Positions 16,128-23,971 of a DNA stretch of 45,110 nucleotides are shown in pieces. This stretch comes from an uncultured Lachnospiraceae bacterium (GTDB lineage: Bacteria; Bacillota; Clostridia; Lachnospirales; Lachnospiraceae), in NCBI GenBank assembly GCA_947382415.1, contig CANCYO010000019.1, forward strand, positions 1-45,110, written 5' to 3'. Within the stretch, counting starts at the first letter, position 1. Each line of letters opens with the position of its first letter. Position numbers and translations under genes: made by a program. The notes under the pieces are model-generated. The model did no database searches. It had not been told where the DNA came from and saw nothing but the letters and a program-made list of their open reading frames with translations.

Positions 16128-17591
16128 TCAGTCATCCATATCGTCGAAAAACAATGGAGTCCCGCCCGTGTGGATAAAGAGCACCGTCTTACCCGTGATC
16201 TTCCGCTCACTCAGATAACTCTGCATTCCGGCCCAGGCCTTGGCCGTGTAGGTGGAGTCCATGGGGATTCCATGATGGGTGAGCATATGCCTGATGGTAT
16301 CTTTGATCTTCTCATTCTGCTGCCCGTAGCCATCCCCGGTGTAGCCATCCTCGAAGATAGTGGCGGCCTGTATCTCTTCCTCGGAATATGGCAACTGCGC
16401 TGTCTCCGCCAGATATTCCGCTACGCTGTCCAGCACCACCTGTCTGCCTCTTGGATTTTTGCGGGCAATGCTGATGCCCACGATCTGCCTCTCATCCCCG
16501 TAAAGGAGCTGTCCGCACACGAGTCCGGCCTGTGTGGTCCCTGTCCCCGAGGCCAGGAAAATATAGTCAAAAAACACTCCCGTCCGGCGTTCATACTCCC
16601 GTATCTCCTGATAGCAGTCCACATAAGCCTGAGTCCCCAGACTGCCGTGTCCGCCTCCCGCGATAAAGTAAGGATTCTTTCCTGCCCTGCGCAGCTCCTG
16701 CAGCCTGGCCTCGATGGTATCGTGAACCTGCGCCACAGGCACCACGGTGATCCCAGCGCCGAAAAGCTCCATCATTTTGCTGTTAAATGTGGGCTTTGAA
16801 GCCTCCTCGGGACTGATGATATAGCACGGCAATTTTCTGGCAGCGGCCATATTGGACACTACCCGGCAGTGATTGGAACTGCTGCTGCCATATGTCACCA
16901 CCGCGTCATAATCTCCTGCGTCTATCTCCCGGAAAAAATAAAATGCCTTTCTGGCCTTGTTTCCTCCAAAGGAAAAGGGAAACATATCTTCACGCTTAAT
17001 ATAAATCTGATTGGCCCCATCCTCCAGAAAAACAACCGGCGTAGTCAGGCTCTCAAGATCTCTGCGCTGCAGAAAATCCGCCCGCAGCAGCTCATAGCCA
17101 TACCGGTCAACCACGCGGCCTCTGTTCACCGCAGATTTTGGCGCCAACCCTATCCTCCTGAAACCGCAGCGTTCAAACAATCTCTGTGCCGCCAGATTTT
17201 CCACCTCTGTATAGAGATACACTCTGCGCAGCCCCCGTTCACGGAAAGCGTAATCCAGCAGAAGGATGCTGGCCTGTGCCGCGACGCCCCTGCCTTTGGC
17301 CCGCTCCTCACCCAGCGTGATATAATACTCTGCCTGGCCGTTTTCTATGGACAGAAGCCCTATGACACCCACAGGCTCTCCCGCCCACTCGATCACCGCG
17401 TCATATCTGTCCTGGCGGTTCTGATTCTTCCGAAACCAGGCAAGCGTCTTCTCTTCCTCCAACGGAAGCTCATAGTGCAGATAACGATTATTGGCCTCAT
17501 CGTTGATCCAACGCACCTTGGACGGAATATCCCGCTCCTCAAATTTTCGTATGGCAACCGACGCTGCAGACGCTTTGTCATATATTCGCAT
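16128..17591 (-). CDS. Fusion: GNAT acetyltransferase + PLP-dependent deaminase-like enzyme
   Basis: This 487-residue fusion has at residues 1 to about 172 a RimJ/RimL-type GNAT domain: VAIRKFEERDIPSKVRWIND, the acetyl-CoA loop region RAKGRGVAAQASILLLDYAF, and ENLAAQRLFERCGFRRIG. Residues about 180-487 are a fold-type II PLP enzyme of the D-cysteine desulfhydrase / ACC deaminase family: YIKREDMFPFSFGGNKARK with the presumed Schiff-base lysine K212, SSSSNHCRVV for phosphate/substrate binding, LASGTGTTQAGL and a C-terminal FIHTGGTPLFF. The gene follows the PglC-type transferase by 42 bp. The GNAT part could acetylate the amino sugar made by the PglF/PglE pair, and the PLP part may supply or process an amino acid; both are inferences. 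Confidence 0.85.
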   Translation of the reverse strand: MRIYDKASAASVAIRKFEERDIPSKVRWINDEANNRYLHYELPLEEEKTLAWFRKNQNRQDRYDAVIEWAGEPVGVIGLLSIENGQAEYYITLGEERAKGRGVAAQASILLLDYAFRERGLRRVYLYTEVENLAAQRLFERCGFRRIGLAPKSAVNRGRVVDRYGYELLRADFLQRRDLESLTTPVVFLEDGANQIYIKREDMFPFSFGGNKARKAFYFFREIDAGDYDAVVTYGSSSSNHCRVVSNMAAARKLPCYIISPEEASKPTFNSKMMELFGAGITVVPVAQVHDTIEARLQELRRAGKNPYFIAGGGHGSLGTQAYVDCYQEIREYERRTGVFFDYIFLASGTGTTQAGLVCGQLLYGDERQIVGISIARKNPRGRQVVLDSVAEYLAETAQLPYSEEEIQAATIFEDGYTGDGYGQQNEKIKDTIRHMLTHHGIPMDSTYTAKAWAGMQSYLSERKITGKTVLFIHTGGTPLFFDDMDD

Positions 17592-17633
17592 GAATGAAAC
17601 CTTCCTGCTGCCCGCCTCATAAATTACCGGCGG

Positions 17634-18275
17634 TCAGACTTTCCTCTCCTGTCCTCTGCGCGCCACGTCCAGTCTTCCCGCGGGTATCTGTTTACCCACC
17701 AGAACGTCCGAGCGCCGAAGCACCTTTGCAATTGTCATAAAGATCACTTTGCAGTCCAATCGGAAGCTGCAGTTGCGGACATAGTACAGATCGTATTGAA
17801 AACGCTCCTCCCAGCCTGTTGCATTCCTGCCATGTACCTGCGCCCAGCCGGAGAGTCCCGGTCTCACATCATGGCGGTGCATCTCCTCCTCCGTGTAATA
17901 GGGTAGGTATTCCACCAGCAGAGGTCTGGGCCCCACGATACTCATATCTCCTCTGAGAATATTGAAAACCTCCGGCAACTCGTCCATGCTGGTGGAACGA
18001 AGAATCCTCCCGAACCGGGGAAGCCGCTCATCATCCGGCAGCAGCTTTCCCTCCTCATCCCTCCTGTCTGTCATGGAGCGAAATTTATAGAGCCGGAAGA
18101 TCCTGCCGTCCTTACCCGGCCTGTCCTGGGTAAAAAGCACCGGAGAACCGAGTTTCACCCGCACCAATACCGCAACGATCAGAAAGACCCACCAGAAGCA
18201 CAGGATTGCCAGCATGGAGCAGAGGATATCCAGACCTCTCTTTATATATTTCTCATAAATACGCCTTCGTGCCAT
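17634..18275 (-). CDS. PglC-type phosphoglycosyl transferase
   Basis: This 213-residue monotopic phosphoglycosyl transferase is predicted to transfer a sugar-1-phosphate from a UDP-sugar to undecaprenyl phosphate, starting the repeat unit. One hydrophobic hairpin lies at residues about 13-38 (KRGLDILCSMLAILCFWWVF). It is followed by LYKFRSMTD, the catalytic Asp-Glu dyad in STSMDELPEVFNIL, IVGPRPLLVEYLPYY and RPGLSGWAQVHGRN. The length equals the short PglC form without the WbaP-type N-terminal membrane domain. Together with the aminotransferase and dehydratase encoded just before it, a 4-amino-4,6-dideoxy-HexNAc sugar is the likely donor. A second, long-form enzyme is at 38779-40275. Confidence 0.92.
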   Translation of the reverse strand: MARRRIYEKYIKRGLDILCSMLAILCFWWVFLIVAVLVRVKLGSPVLFTQDRPGKDGRIFRLYKFRSMTDRRDEEGKLLPDDERLPRFGRILRSTSMDELPEVFNILRGDMSIVGPRPLLVEYLPYYTEEEMHRHDVRPGLSGWAQVHGRNATGWEERFQYDLYYVRNCSFRLDCKVIFMTIAKVLRRSDVLVGKQIPAGRLDVARRGQERKV

Positions 18276-18289
18276 TTTCCGTCTTTTCC

Positions 18290-19549
18290 CTATTGTTCAA
18301 AGCAGCTCTTCACCATCTCGATTATGATATCCTGCTGCTCTGTGGTCATTTTGTTATCGCTGGGCAGACAAAGCCCTCTGTCAAATAGATCCATACCCAC
18401 ATCCAGCGGTCTGCCATCCGCACCCAGCCCCCCGCCGTCAATGTAGGCGTTTGTCACGGCTCTTCCGTCGCCCTCTCTGGTGACAAACCCGTTCATGCGA
18501 TAGATGGGCTGCATATGCATGGGCTTCCAGATGGGACGCCCCTCTGCATTGTACTGCTCCAAAGTCTCCAATATCTGCGTGGGACAGGACTTTCCGGGCT
18601 CGCTGATATAAAGCGCTTCTCTCTCTGAGCGCACCTGTCTGCACATGGCCTCACCATCGATCAGCATACAGGAGAGCCAGAAATTGGGCTCACTGTTCTC
18701 CCCGTCATAGGGATTCATGGTTACAGGCAGATCCCGGAATCCTTCCTGATATCTCTGATAGATAGCCCTCTTCTGAGCGATATGCTCCTCCAGATGGGGA
18801 AACTGCCCCCGCACCACTCCCGCGATCACATTGCTCATACGATAATTATAGCCAAGCTCCTCGTGCTGATACCAGGGCGCGTTCTCACGGGCCTGTGTGG
18901 ACCATTTCCGCACCTTCTCCGCGGCATTGCGGTTGTCTGTCAGAAGCATCCCTCCGGCGGAACCGGTAATGATCTTGTTCCCATTAAAAGATACGGCATT
19001 GATGTCCCCCAGCTTCCCTGTCTGCACACCCTTGTAGGAAGCTCCCAGAGATTCCGCGGCATCCTCGATGATCACCGCGTGATATCTGTCGCACACCGCC
19101 CGGATCTCCTCCATCTTACAGGGTGTCCCATAGAGATGGGCCAGCACCACCACCCGCACATCGGGATATAGTTCAAAAGCCCTCTCCAACGCTGCGGGAT
19201 CCATGTTCCAGGTATCATACTCCGTGTCGATAAAGACCGGCACTCCTCCCTCATAAACCACAGGATTCACCGTGGCGTCAAAGGTCATGTCGGAACAAAA
19301 CACCTTTTCCCCGGGCCTCACTCCTGCAAGCTTGACCGCCATGTGCAGCGCCGCAGTCCCTGACGACAGGGCCACCGCATAGCCGCAGCCGATCTTTTCA
19401 CAGGCAATCCGCTCCACCTCGTTGAGATTGGCCCCCACGGTAGACATCCAGTTCGTCTCGTAGGCCTGAGTCATATATTCCAGCTCCTCACCGTGCATGG
19501 TGGGGCTGGAAAGCCATACCTTATTTTCAAACGCCTTGAATTCTCCCAT
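18290..19549 (-). CDS. DegT/DnrJ/EryC1/StrS sugar aminotransferase (PglE-like)
   Basis: This 419-residue PLP-dependent sugar aminotransferase has WLSSPTMHGEELEYM and NWMSTVGANLNEVE at the N-terminus, which are typical of PglE/UDP-4-keto-6-deoxy-GlcNAc aminotransferases. VALSSGTAALHMAV binds phosphate, VIIEDAAESLG holds the PLP-ring aspartate, and SFNGNKIITGSAGG carries the Schiff-base lysine K192. It should aminate at C4 the 4-keto sugar made by the neighbouring dehydratase, using glutamate. It has GAGGTGAAC before the ATG at 19547-19549 and is 33 bp after the dehydratase stop. A glutamate-requiring step in the same transcript as a GltS-like symporter is worth noting. Confidence 0.9.
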   Translation of the reverse strand: MGEFKAFENKVWLSSPTMHGEELEYMTQAYETNWMSTVGANLNEVERIACEKIGCGYAVALSSGTAALHMAVKLAGVRPGEKVFCSDMTFDATVNPVVYEGGVPVFIDTEYDTWNMDPAALERAFELYPDVRVVVLAHLYGTPCKMEEIRAVCDRYHAVIIEDAAESLGASYKGVQTGKLGDINAVSFNGNKIITGSAGGMLLTDNRNAAEKVRKWSTQARENAPWYQHEELGYNYRMSNVIAGVVRGQFPHLEEHIAQKRAIYQRYQEGFRDLPVTMNPYDGENSEPNFWLSCMLIDGEAMCRQVRSEREALYISEPGKSCPTQILETLEQYNAEGRPIWKPMHMQPIYRMNGFVTREGDGRAVTNAYIDGGGLGADGRPLDVGMDLFDRGLCLPSDNKMTTEQQDIIIEMVKSCFEQ

Positions 19550-19582
19550 TGTTCACCTCCGTCCGTTTCTGATAAATAAAGT

Positions 19583-21460
19583 TTATTCCTGCTCAAAGTG
19601 ATAGGTGGGCACGATCTCCTGAATATCCCGTCTGATATCGGCGGTCTCGGACTCCGCGTCCTCCTTCAGCTTTTCTAGCTGACTCTCGAACACCTGCGAA
19701 TCAAACTCGATGGGCCTTCCGATAAAGATACGCTTGTTTGCGGTCTGTTTCAGTCCCTCCTCGTCCATGAGCAGCTCCTCATACATCTTTTCTCCGGGAC
19801 GCAGGCCCGTAAACCGAATCTCGATATCTTCACCCACCCGATAGCCGGAGAGCTTGATAAGGTTCTGGGCCAGATCCAGTATCTTCATGGGCTCACCCAT
19901 ATCCAGCACGAATATCTCGCCGCCTTTGGCATAAGCGCCCGCCTGCAGCACCAGCGACACCGCCTCCGGTATGGTCATAAAGTAGCGGATGATATCCGGA
20001 TGGGTCACTGTCACCGGACCGCCCTCCGCAATCTGCTTTTTAAAAAGGGGAATCACGCTCCCGTTGCTGCCCAGCACATTTCCAAAGCGCACCGCAACGA
20101 AATTGGTTCGGGACTTCTGGTTCATCATCTGGATCACCATCTCACAGATACGTTTGGTGGCTCCCATGACATTAGTAGGGTTCACCGCTTTATCCGTTGA
20201 AATCAGGACAAATTTCTCCGCTCCATATCTGTCCGCTGCCTGAGCCGTTTTCAAAGTACCCATCACATTGTTCTTCACAGCCTCGTTGGGGCTCTCCTCC
20301 ATGAGGGGCACATGCTTATGAGCCGCCGCGTGATACACGATATCCGGCCGGTACTGCTCAAAGATCGCCTGTATGCGCCTGGTGTTGCGCACCGAGGCGA
20401 TGAGCACCACCATGTCCATCTCAGGATACCTGCGCAGCAGCTCCTGCTGAATCTCATAGATGCTGTTCTCATAAATATCCAGCATCACCAGCCGTTTGGG
20501 CTGATGCGCGGCGATCTGCCTGCAGAGCTCGCTTCCGATGGAACCGCCTCCGCCCGTTACCAGCACAGTCTTGCCGTGAACATAGTCCAACACCTCCGCG
20601 GTATTGATCTGAATCGGTTCTCTGCCCAGCAGATCTTCGATCTCCACTTCCTTTAATTCCGAGACCGACACATCTCCGTTGATAAGCTGATACACGCCGG
20701 GCAGCGCCCGCAGCTTGCAGCCCGTCTCCTTACAGATGTCAAGAATCTCCTTGCGCACATTATTGTTGGCGGAGGGAATGGCAAAAATAATCTCGTCGAT
20801 GCCGTACTGTCCCGCAGCCGCCACGATGCTCTCCCGCCCCCCCACAATGGGCACTCCCCGCATAAACTTACCGTGACATCCCGGCTGGTCGTCTATAATA
20901 CATTTCACCTGCAGATTCAGATACCGGCTTCCCTCAATCTCCTTCAGAATGGCATTGGCAGCGGCCCCCGCACCGATCAGCATCACTGCCGTCCTGCTGT
21001 TGCGGTCAGTGCTCTCCCGGTATTTTGACCGGAACATCCGAAGAATGCGATAGCTGAAGCGAATACAGCATACCGACCCAAACAACAGGATCCAATAGAG
21101 GAAATAATAGCTGCGGGGCATATACCATCCCGTGACGCTGCAGAAGATCAAATGGACCAAAGCCGCTATAGTCGTGGCAAACACAATGTTGATCAGCTCC
21201 GTGGCGCTGGCATAGCGCCATACGCTCCGGTAAAGCCTGAACAGTACAAACAGGATCAGCGTCATACAGATATTATAGACCAGAGTATATTCATAATGCT
21301 TTAAAAAAATGGGCTGAATGGCCCGGAAACTGAATTCAAAGCGAATATAGAGCGCGGCGAAGGAGGACACCATGATCGCCATGATATCCATGAGCACCAG
21401 CGCGGCTCTGCGGCTGAAAGGAGCTTTTAAAATTTTAGGATTCTCTTTTTTTTCCTTCAT
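19583..21460 (-). CDS. Membrane nucleotide-sugar 4,6-dehydratase (PglF/WbpM/CapD family)
   Basis: This 625-residue protein of the long membrane-bound form has four to five N-terminal hydrophobic helices (about residues 18-140), then a first Rossmann domain (VMLIGAGAAANAILKEI) and the catalytic SDR domain with VLVTGGGGSIGSELC. STDKAVNPTNVMGATKRICE contains the family's Met-x-x-x-Lys in place of Tyr-x-x-x-Lys. These enzymes convert UDP-GlcNAc to the 4-keto-6-deoxy sugar. With the PglE- and PglC-like genes that follow it, this makes the first three steps of a bacillosamine-type pathway. The gene begins 25 bp after the stop of the polymerase gene. Confidence 0.93.
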   Translation of the reverse strand: MKEKKENPKILKAPFSRRAALVLMDIMAIMVSSFAALYIRFEFSFRAIQPIFLKHYEYTLVYNICMTLILFVLFRLYRSVWRYASATELINIVFATTIAALVHLIFCSVTGWYMPRSYYFLYWILLFGSVCCIRFSYRILRMFRSKYRESTDRNSRTAVMLIGAGAAANAILKEIEGSRYLNLQVKCIIDDQPGCHGKFMRGVPIVGGRESIVAAAGQYGIDEIIFAIPSANNNVRKEILDICKETGCKLRALPGVYQLINGDVSVSELKEVEIEDLLGREPIQINTAEVLDYVHGKTVLVTGGGGSIGSELCRQIAAHQPKRLVMLDIYENSIYEIQQELLRRYPEMDMVVLIASVRNTRRIQAIFEQYRPDIVYHAAAHKHVPLMEESPNEAVKNNVMGTLKTAQAADRYGAEKFVLISTDKAVNPTNVMGATKRICEMVIQMMNQKSRTNFVAVRFGNVLGSNGSVIPLFKKQIAEGGPVTVTHPDIIRYFMTIPEAVSLVLQAGAYAKGGEIFVLDMGEPMKILDLAQNLIKLSGYRVGEDIEIRFTGLRPGEKMYEELLMDEEGLKQTANKRIFIGRPIEFDSQVFESQLEKLKEDAESETADIRRDIQEIVPTYHFEQE

Positions 21461-21485
21461 ATCAAATCATCCTTATCGAATATCT

Positions 21486-23135
21486 TCACCCGTTTTCCTC
21501 ACAGACCGCCCATTTCCAGATCACAAAGAGCAGGGTTACCGCCAGGCTTCCGGGGCCCCAGCAATATTCCAGCAAACCGAACACGGCGGGTATCAACAGA
21601 AACATCAGACACCCCGCAGGAATTTCAAAGGGCCGCCCCGCAAATCTTTTCACAAATCCCACAGCAGACCAGACCACCAGCACCGTAAATAAAAGCATCA
21701 CGGGAATGCCGAAATCCACTCCATACTGCAGATAGATATTATGGGCATGTCCGATCCGCTGATTGGGAAAAATCTGAAAACCCTGCTCGGAGTCGGGATG
21801 CCCCCGGAAATTCAAAAGATGTATATAATAGCGATAGATGGCCTTTCGCACCAACAGCGCATTGCCCCTGTCCGCCCGATCCAGCGCGAAACCTGCCGCC
21901 AGCGCCTCGTCATAGAGCTGCTGCTGTAGCGGCGAAACTTCCGGCCAAACCGCCTTCTCCTCCGTTATCTGATGATTCTCCCCCTCCACTTCCGGGCGGG
22001 GCGCACTGTCCGGCGCCGCCTTCTCAAACAGGGACTCCAGAATCACGGCCACACGACTGTTGGCTACTCTCATCAGCCTGTCCAGATCTACAAATTTGTC
22101 CGAATCCCATTTATCCCAGGAATGCACCTTATCCTCATTCCACTCGCCGAAAAACCACACCGGATGGTGAAACGCCGGCGGCAGATAACGCACCGCGCCA
22201 AATACCAGCGGAAAAGTCAGCACAGCGCAGAGCACCACAATCAACCCATTTTTCATCAAGGACACAAAGAGGTTTCTGCGAGACTGCACCTGCCGCAGAC
22301 AGAGCAGACCCACAAGAACCAGCACTGCCGCCGCAAACCAGCCGGTACGGCTGATCGTCATGAACAAAAAGCCCAGAACCACTCCCGTACCTGTCCAATA
22401 ATACAGACGAAGAAGACGGCTGCCGCTCCTGCGGTACACCTGTACCAGCCTGGTGAGGGCCGCTGCCAGCACCACCAGATAAAACAGCGCGTTTATATTG
22501 CAATTGCTGTAAACGCCCACATAACGCACCGCGTCATAAGGCCGGAACGCAAAGCACCAGCCCTGCAGCACGAAAAATCCCAGAATGATACCGTCCAACA
22601 TCCCCTGAAACAAGTCTTCCCGCTCCGCCGCCGTATAGTCCGTCAGATAAAAGCAGCCGAACATCACCAGATAACAGAAAGGCCAGAGATACTCGCTGCG
22701 GGACACCACCATCAATATCATCATCGCCAGCCAGACAAAGGCAAAGGGTTTGAAAATGCGCGGCTTTTTTTGCTCCAACACGATGTCCGTAAAGGTATGG
22801 ATCAAAATAATTCCAAAGAGAAACACATCCGGCACAAGCACCGCCCTGTCGTTCGCAAACCAGACCAGAGACTGTCCTTTCCACAGAAACGCAATTCCCC
22901 CTATAACGCAAACAAGACTCCATACCAGGTAGGGAATCTTTCGTTTTCTAAAATCATTCAGATGATAATGGGAGAGAATCAGGACAGCCATGACCACGCC
23001 CGTCAGATCCCGGAAGGTTTCACCCCATCCGTCCAGACCGCTGGTGGTCCTGATCCGCTGGTCAATGAGACAAAAGAAAAAGAAGCAGATTATATATATC
23101 ATTCTTTTTTTGCTCATTGGAAGCTTGACCGGCAT
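21486..23135 (-). CDS. O-antigen ligase/polymerase family membrane protein (first gene of operon A)
   Basis: This 549-residue protein has about 11-12 hydrophobic helices and a large extracytoplasmic loop (about residues 315-455). The loop ends in NQRIGHAHNIYLQYGVDFG, the His-containing signature of the Wzy/WaaL (O-antigen ligase) family. It is likely the repeat-unit polymerase of operon A, joining lipid-linked units outside the membrane; a ligase role is the alternative. ATG 23133-23135 follows AAGGAGAAGGAT, about 30 nt downstream of the promoter at 23171-23199, so it is the first gene of the transcript. Confidence 0.86.
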   Translation of the reverse strand: MPVKLPMSKKRMIYIICFFFFCLIDQRIRTTSGLDGWGETFRDLTGVVMAVLILSHYHLNDFRKRKIPYLVWSLVCVIGGIAFLWKGQSLVWFANDRAVLVPDVFLFGIILIHTFTDIVLEQKKPRIFKPFAFVWLAMMILMVVSRSEYLWPFCYLVMFGCFYLTDYTAAEREDLFQGMLDGIILGFFVLQGWCFAFRPYDAVRYVGVYSNCNINALFYLVVLAAALTRLVQVYRRSGSRLLRLYYWTGTGVVLGFLFMTISRTGWFAAAVLVLVGLLCLRQVQSRRNLFVSLMKNGLIVVLCAVLTFPLVFGAVRYLPPAFHHPVWFFGEWNEDKVHSWDKWDSDKFVDLDRLMRVANSRVAVILESLFEKAAPDSAPRPEVEGENHQITEEKAVWPEVSPLQQQLYDEALAAGFALDRADRGNALLVRKAIYRYYIHLLNFRGHPDSEQGFQIFPNQRIGHAHNIYLQYGVDFGIPVMLLFTVLVVWSAVGFVKRFAGRPFEIPAGCLMFLLIPAVFGLLEYCWGPGSLAVTLLFVIWKWAVCEENG

Positions 23136-23170
23136 ATCCTTCTCCTTAAAATCTGAATATATTCTGTTGT

Positions 23171-23199
23171 ATTATAGCATTTCTGGCAATAAATAGCAA
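23171..23199 (-). promoter_or_regulatory. Promoter of operon A
   Basis: On the minus strand, TTGCTA (23194-23199), 17 bp, TATAAT (23171-23176), with TGC directly before the -10 (extended -10). This gives a short leader of about 30 nt before the first gene. The sequence is strikingly like the promoter at 43177-43205. Confidence 0.75.
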
Positions 23200-23232
23200 T
23201 GACTGGTTGATGGATGAGCATGTTCTGAGCAT

Positions 23233-23265
23233 GTTCCCCTGTGCGCGTTCCCCTGCGCGCGTTCC
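23233..23265. repeat. Short tandem repeat beside structured element 1
   Basis: Two 14-bp units, gttcccctgtgcgc and gttcccctgcgcgc, plus a partial gttcc, sit directly left of element 1. Upstream, gagcatgttc occurs twice (from 23216). No function is known. Confidence 0.7.
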
Positions 23266-23490
23266 GGCAGGAGGGAGCGGGACGGGTCTGCGAACGGGGT
23301 ACGGTTGGGTGTTTTCTAATAGTGCGGCCATACCATCCGGCAAGTCCCGGGTCGGCACTAAGATGCATCCATGCATCGTAGTGCCTAAAATGCGCATCCA
23401 TGCGCATTTTCCCCTGAATTCCCGCCCCGCACTATAAGAAAACGCTCCAACCTTTACCAAGTCCGCAGACCCGTCCCGCTCCCTCCTGCC
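23266..23490 (+). repeat. Structured palindromic element, copy 1
   Basis: This 225-bp element is enclosed by perfect 27-bp inverted arms (23266-23292 and 23464-23490). Inside are a 17-bp stem (23311-23327 with 23427-23443, one A-A mismatch) and two hairpins. Hairpin H1 (23354-23385) has 7 bp, an A-G mismatch, 6 bp and a TCCA loop. Hairpin H2 (23387-23410) has a 10-bp stem and a TCCA loop. It contains no plausible coding sequence. The same architecture recurs inverted at 23640-23868 with compensated stem changes, so the fold appears to be maintained. It could be a structured RNA or a REP/MITE-like palindromic element. I do not recognise a named family. Confidence 0.85.
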
Positions 23491-23551
23491 TGATCTCCCG
23501 CAAGCCGATCAATCACAATACGCAAACCTGCTCAATCACATGTTTTGAAGC

Positions 23552-23617
23552 GCATATATGCCGACTGCCACATAAATTGGCAAACAATAAGTGATAATGT
23601 GGTTTGTGGCAATATGC
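23552..23617. repeat. Interrupted inverted repeat between the two structured elements
   Basis: Left arm GCATAT-A-TGCC-GACTG-CCACAT (23552-23573) pairs with ATGTGG-TTTGT-GGCA-ATATGC (23597-23617), leaving small internal loops and a 23-nt terminal loop. It lies in the middle of the 149-bp spacer, so the whole 23266-23868 block is organised around it. It may be part of the same element. Confidence 0.55.
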
Positions 23618-23639
23618 TTGCTGATTCAAGCGGTATCGA

Positions 23640-23868
23640 GGCAGAGGGAGGCAGGGAGGAAGCTGCGGGCCTTGGCGGAGCTTGGAGCGTTTTCTTATAG
23701 TGCGGTTCGGAGAGCAGGGGAAAATACGCATGGATGCGTATTTTAGGCTATACGGCGCACGGATGCGCCTTATAGCCGACCCGGGGCTTGCCGGATTGTA
23801 TGGCCGCACTATTAGAAAACACCCAAGCGCAGCCCCGGTCCGCAGCTTCCTCCCTGCCTCCCTCTGCC
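23640..23868 (-). repeat. Structured palindromic element, copy 2 (inverted)
   Basis: This 229-bp element has perfect 29-bp inverted arms (23640-23668 and 23840-23868). Read on the minus strand it has the order of copy 1: 17-bp stem identical to copy 1 (23804-23820 with 23689-23705, same mismatch), H1 (23746-23777) with GGCTATA/TATAGCC, A-G mismatch, GGCGCA/TGCGCC and loop TCCG, then H2 (23721-23744) with an AAAATACGCA stem and TCCA loop. Compared with copy 1, all five stem differences in H1 and H2 are double, base-pair-preserving changes. The outer arms differ between copies but each is fully self-complementary. Confidence 0.85.
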
Positions 23869-23971
23869 GACACCGGTTGACCGGTAACACATTGCTGCAA
23901 ACCGCATTTTTACTTATTAAATCTTTAATTACAGAATTCCTGAATGGCCGGATTTTATTCATTGTCGCGTC

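Noticed and set aside
23266..23868. Insertion sequence or CRISPR array
   Set aside because: No transposase frame and no regularly spaced identical direct repeats with unique spacers; the copies are inverted and self-paired.
23640..23868. Ordinary terminator after nagA
   Set aside because: Stem far larger than a terminator, no U-tract after it on the minus strand, and the stem changes are compensated in the second copy. Some termination activity cannot be excluded.
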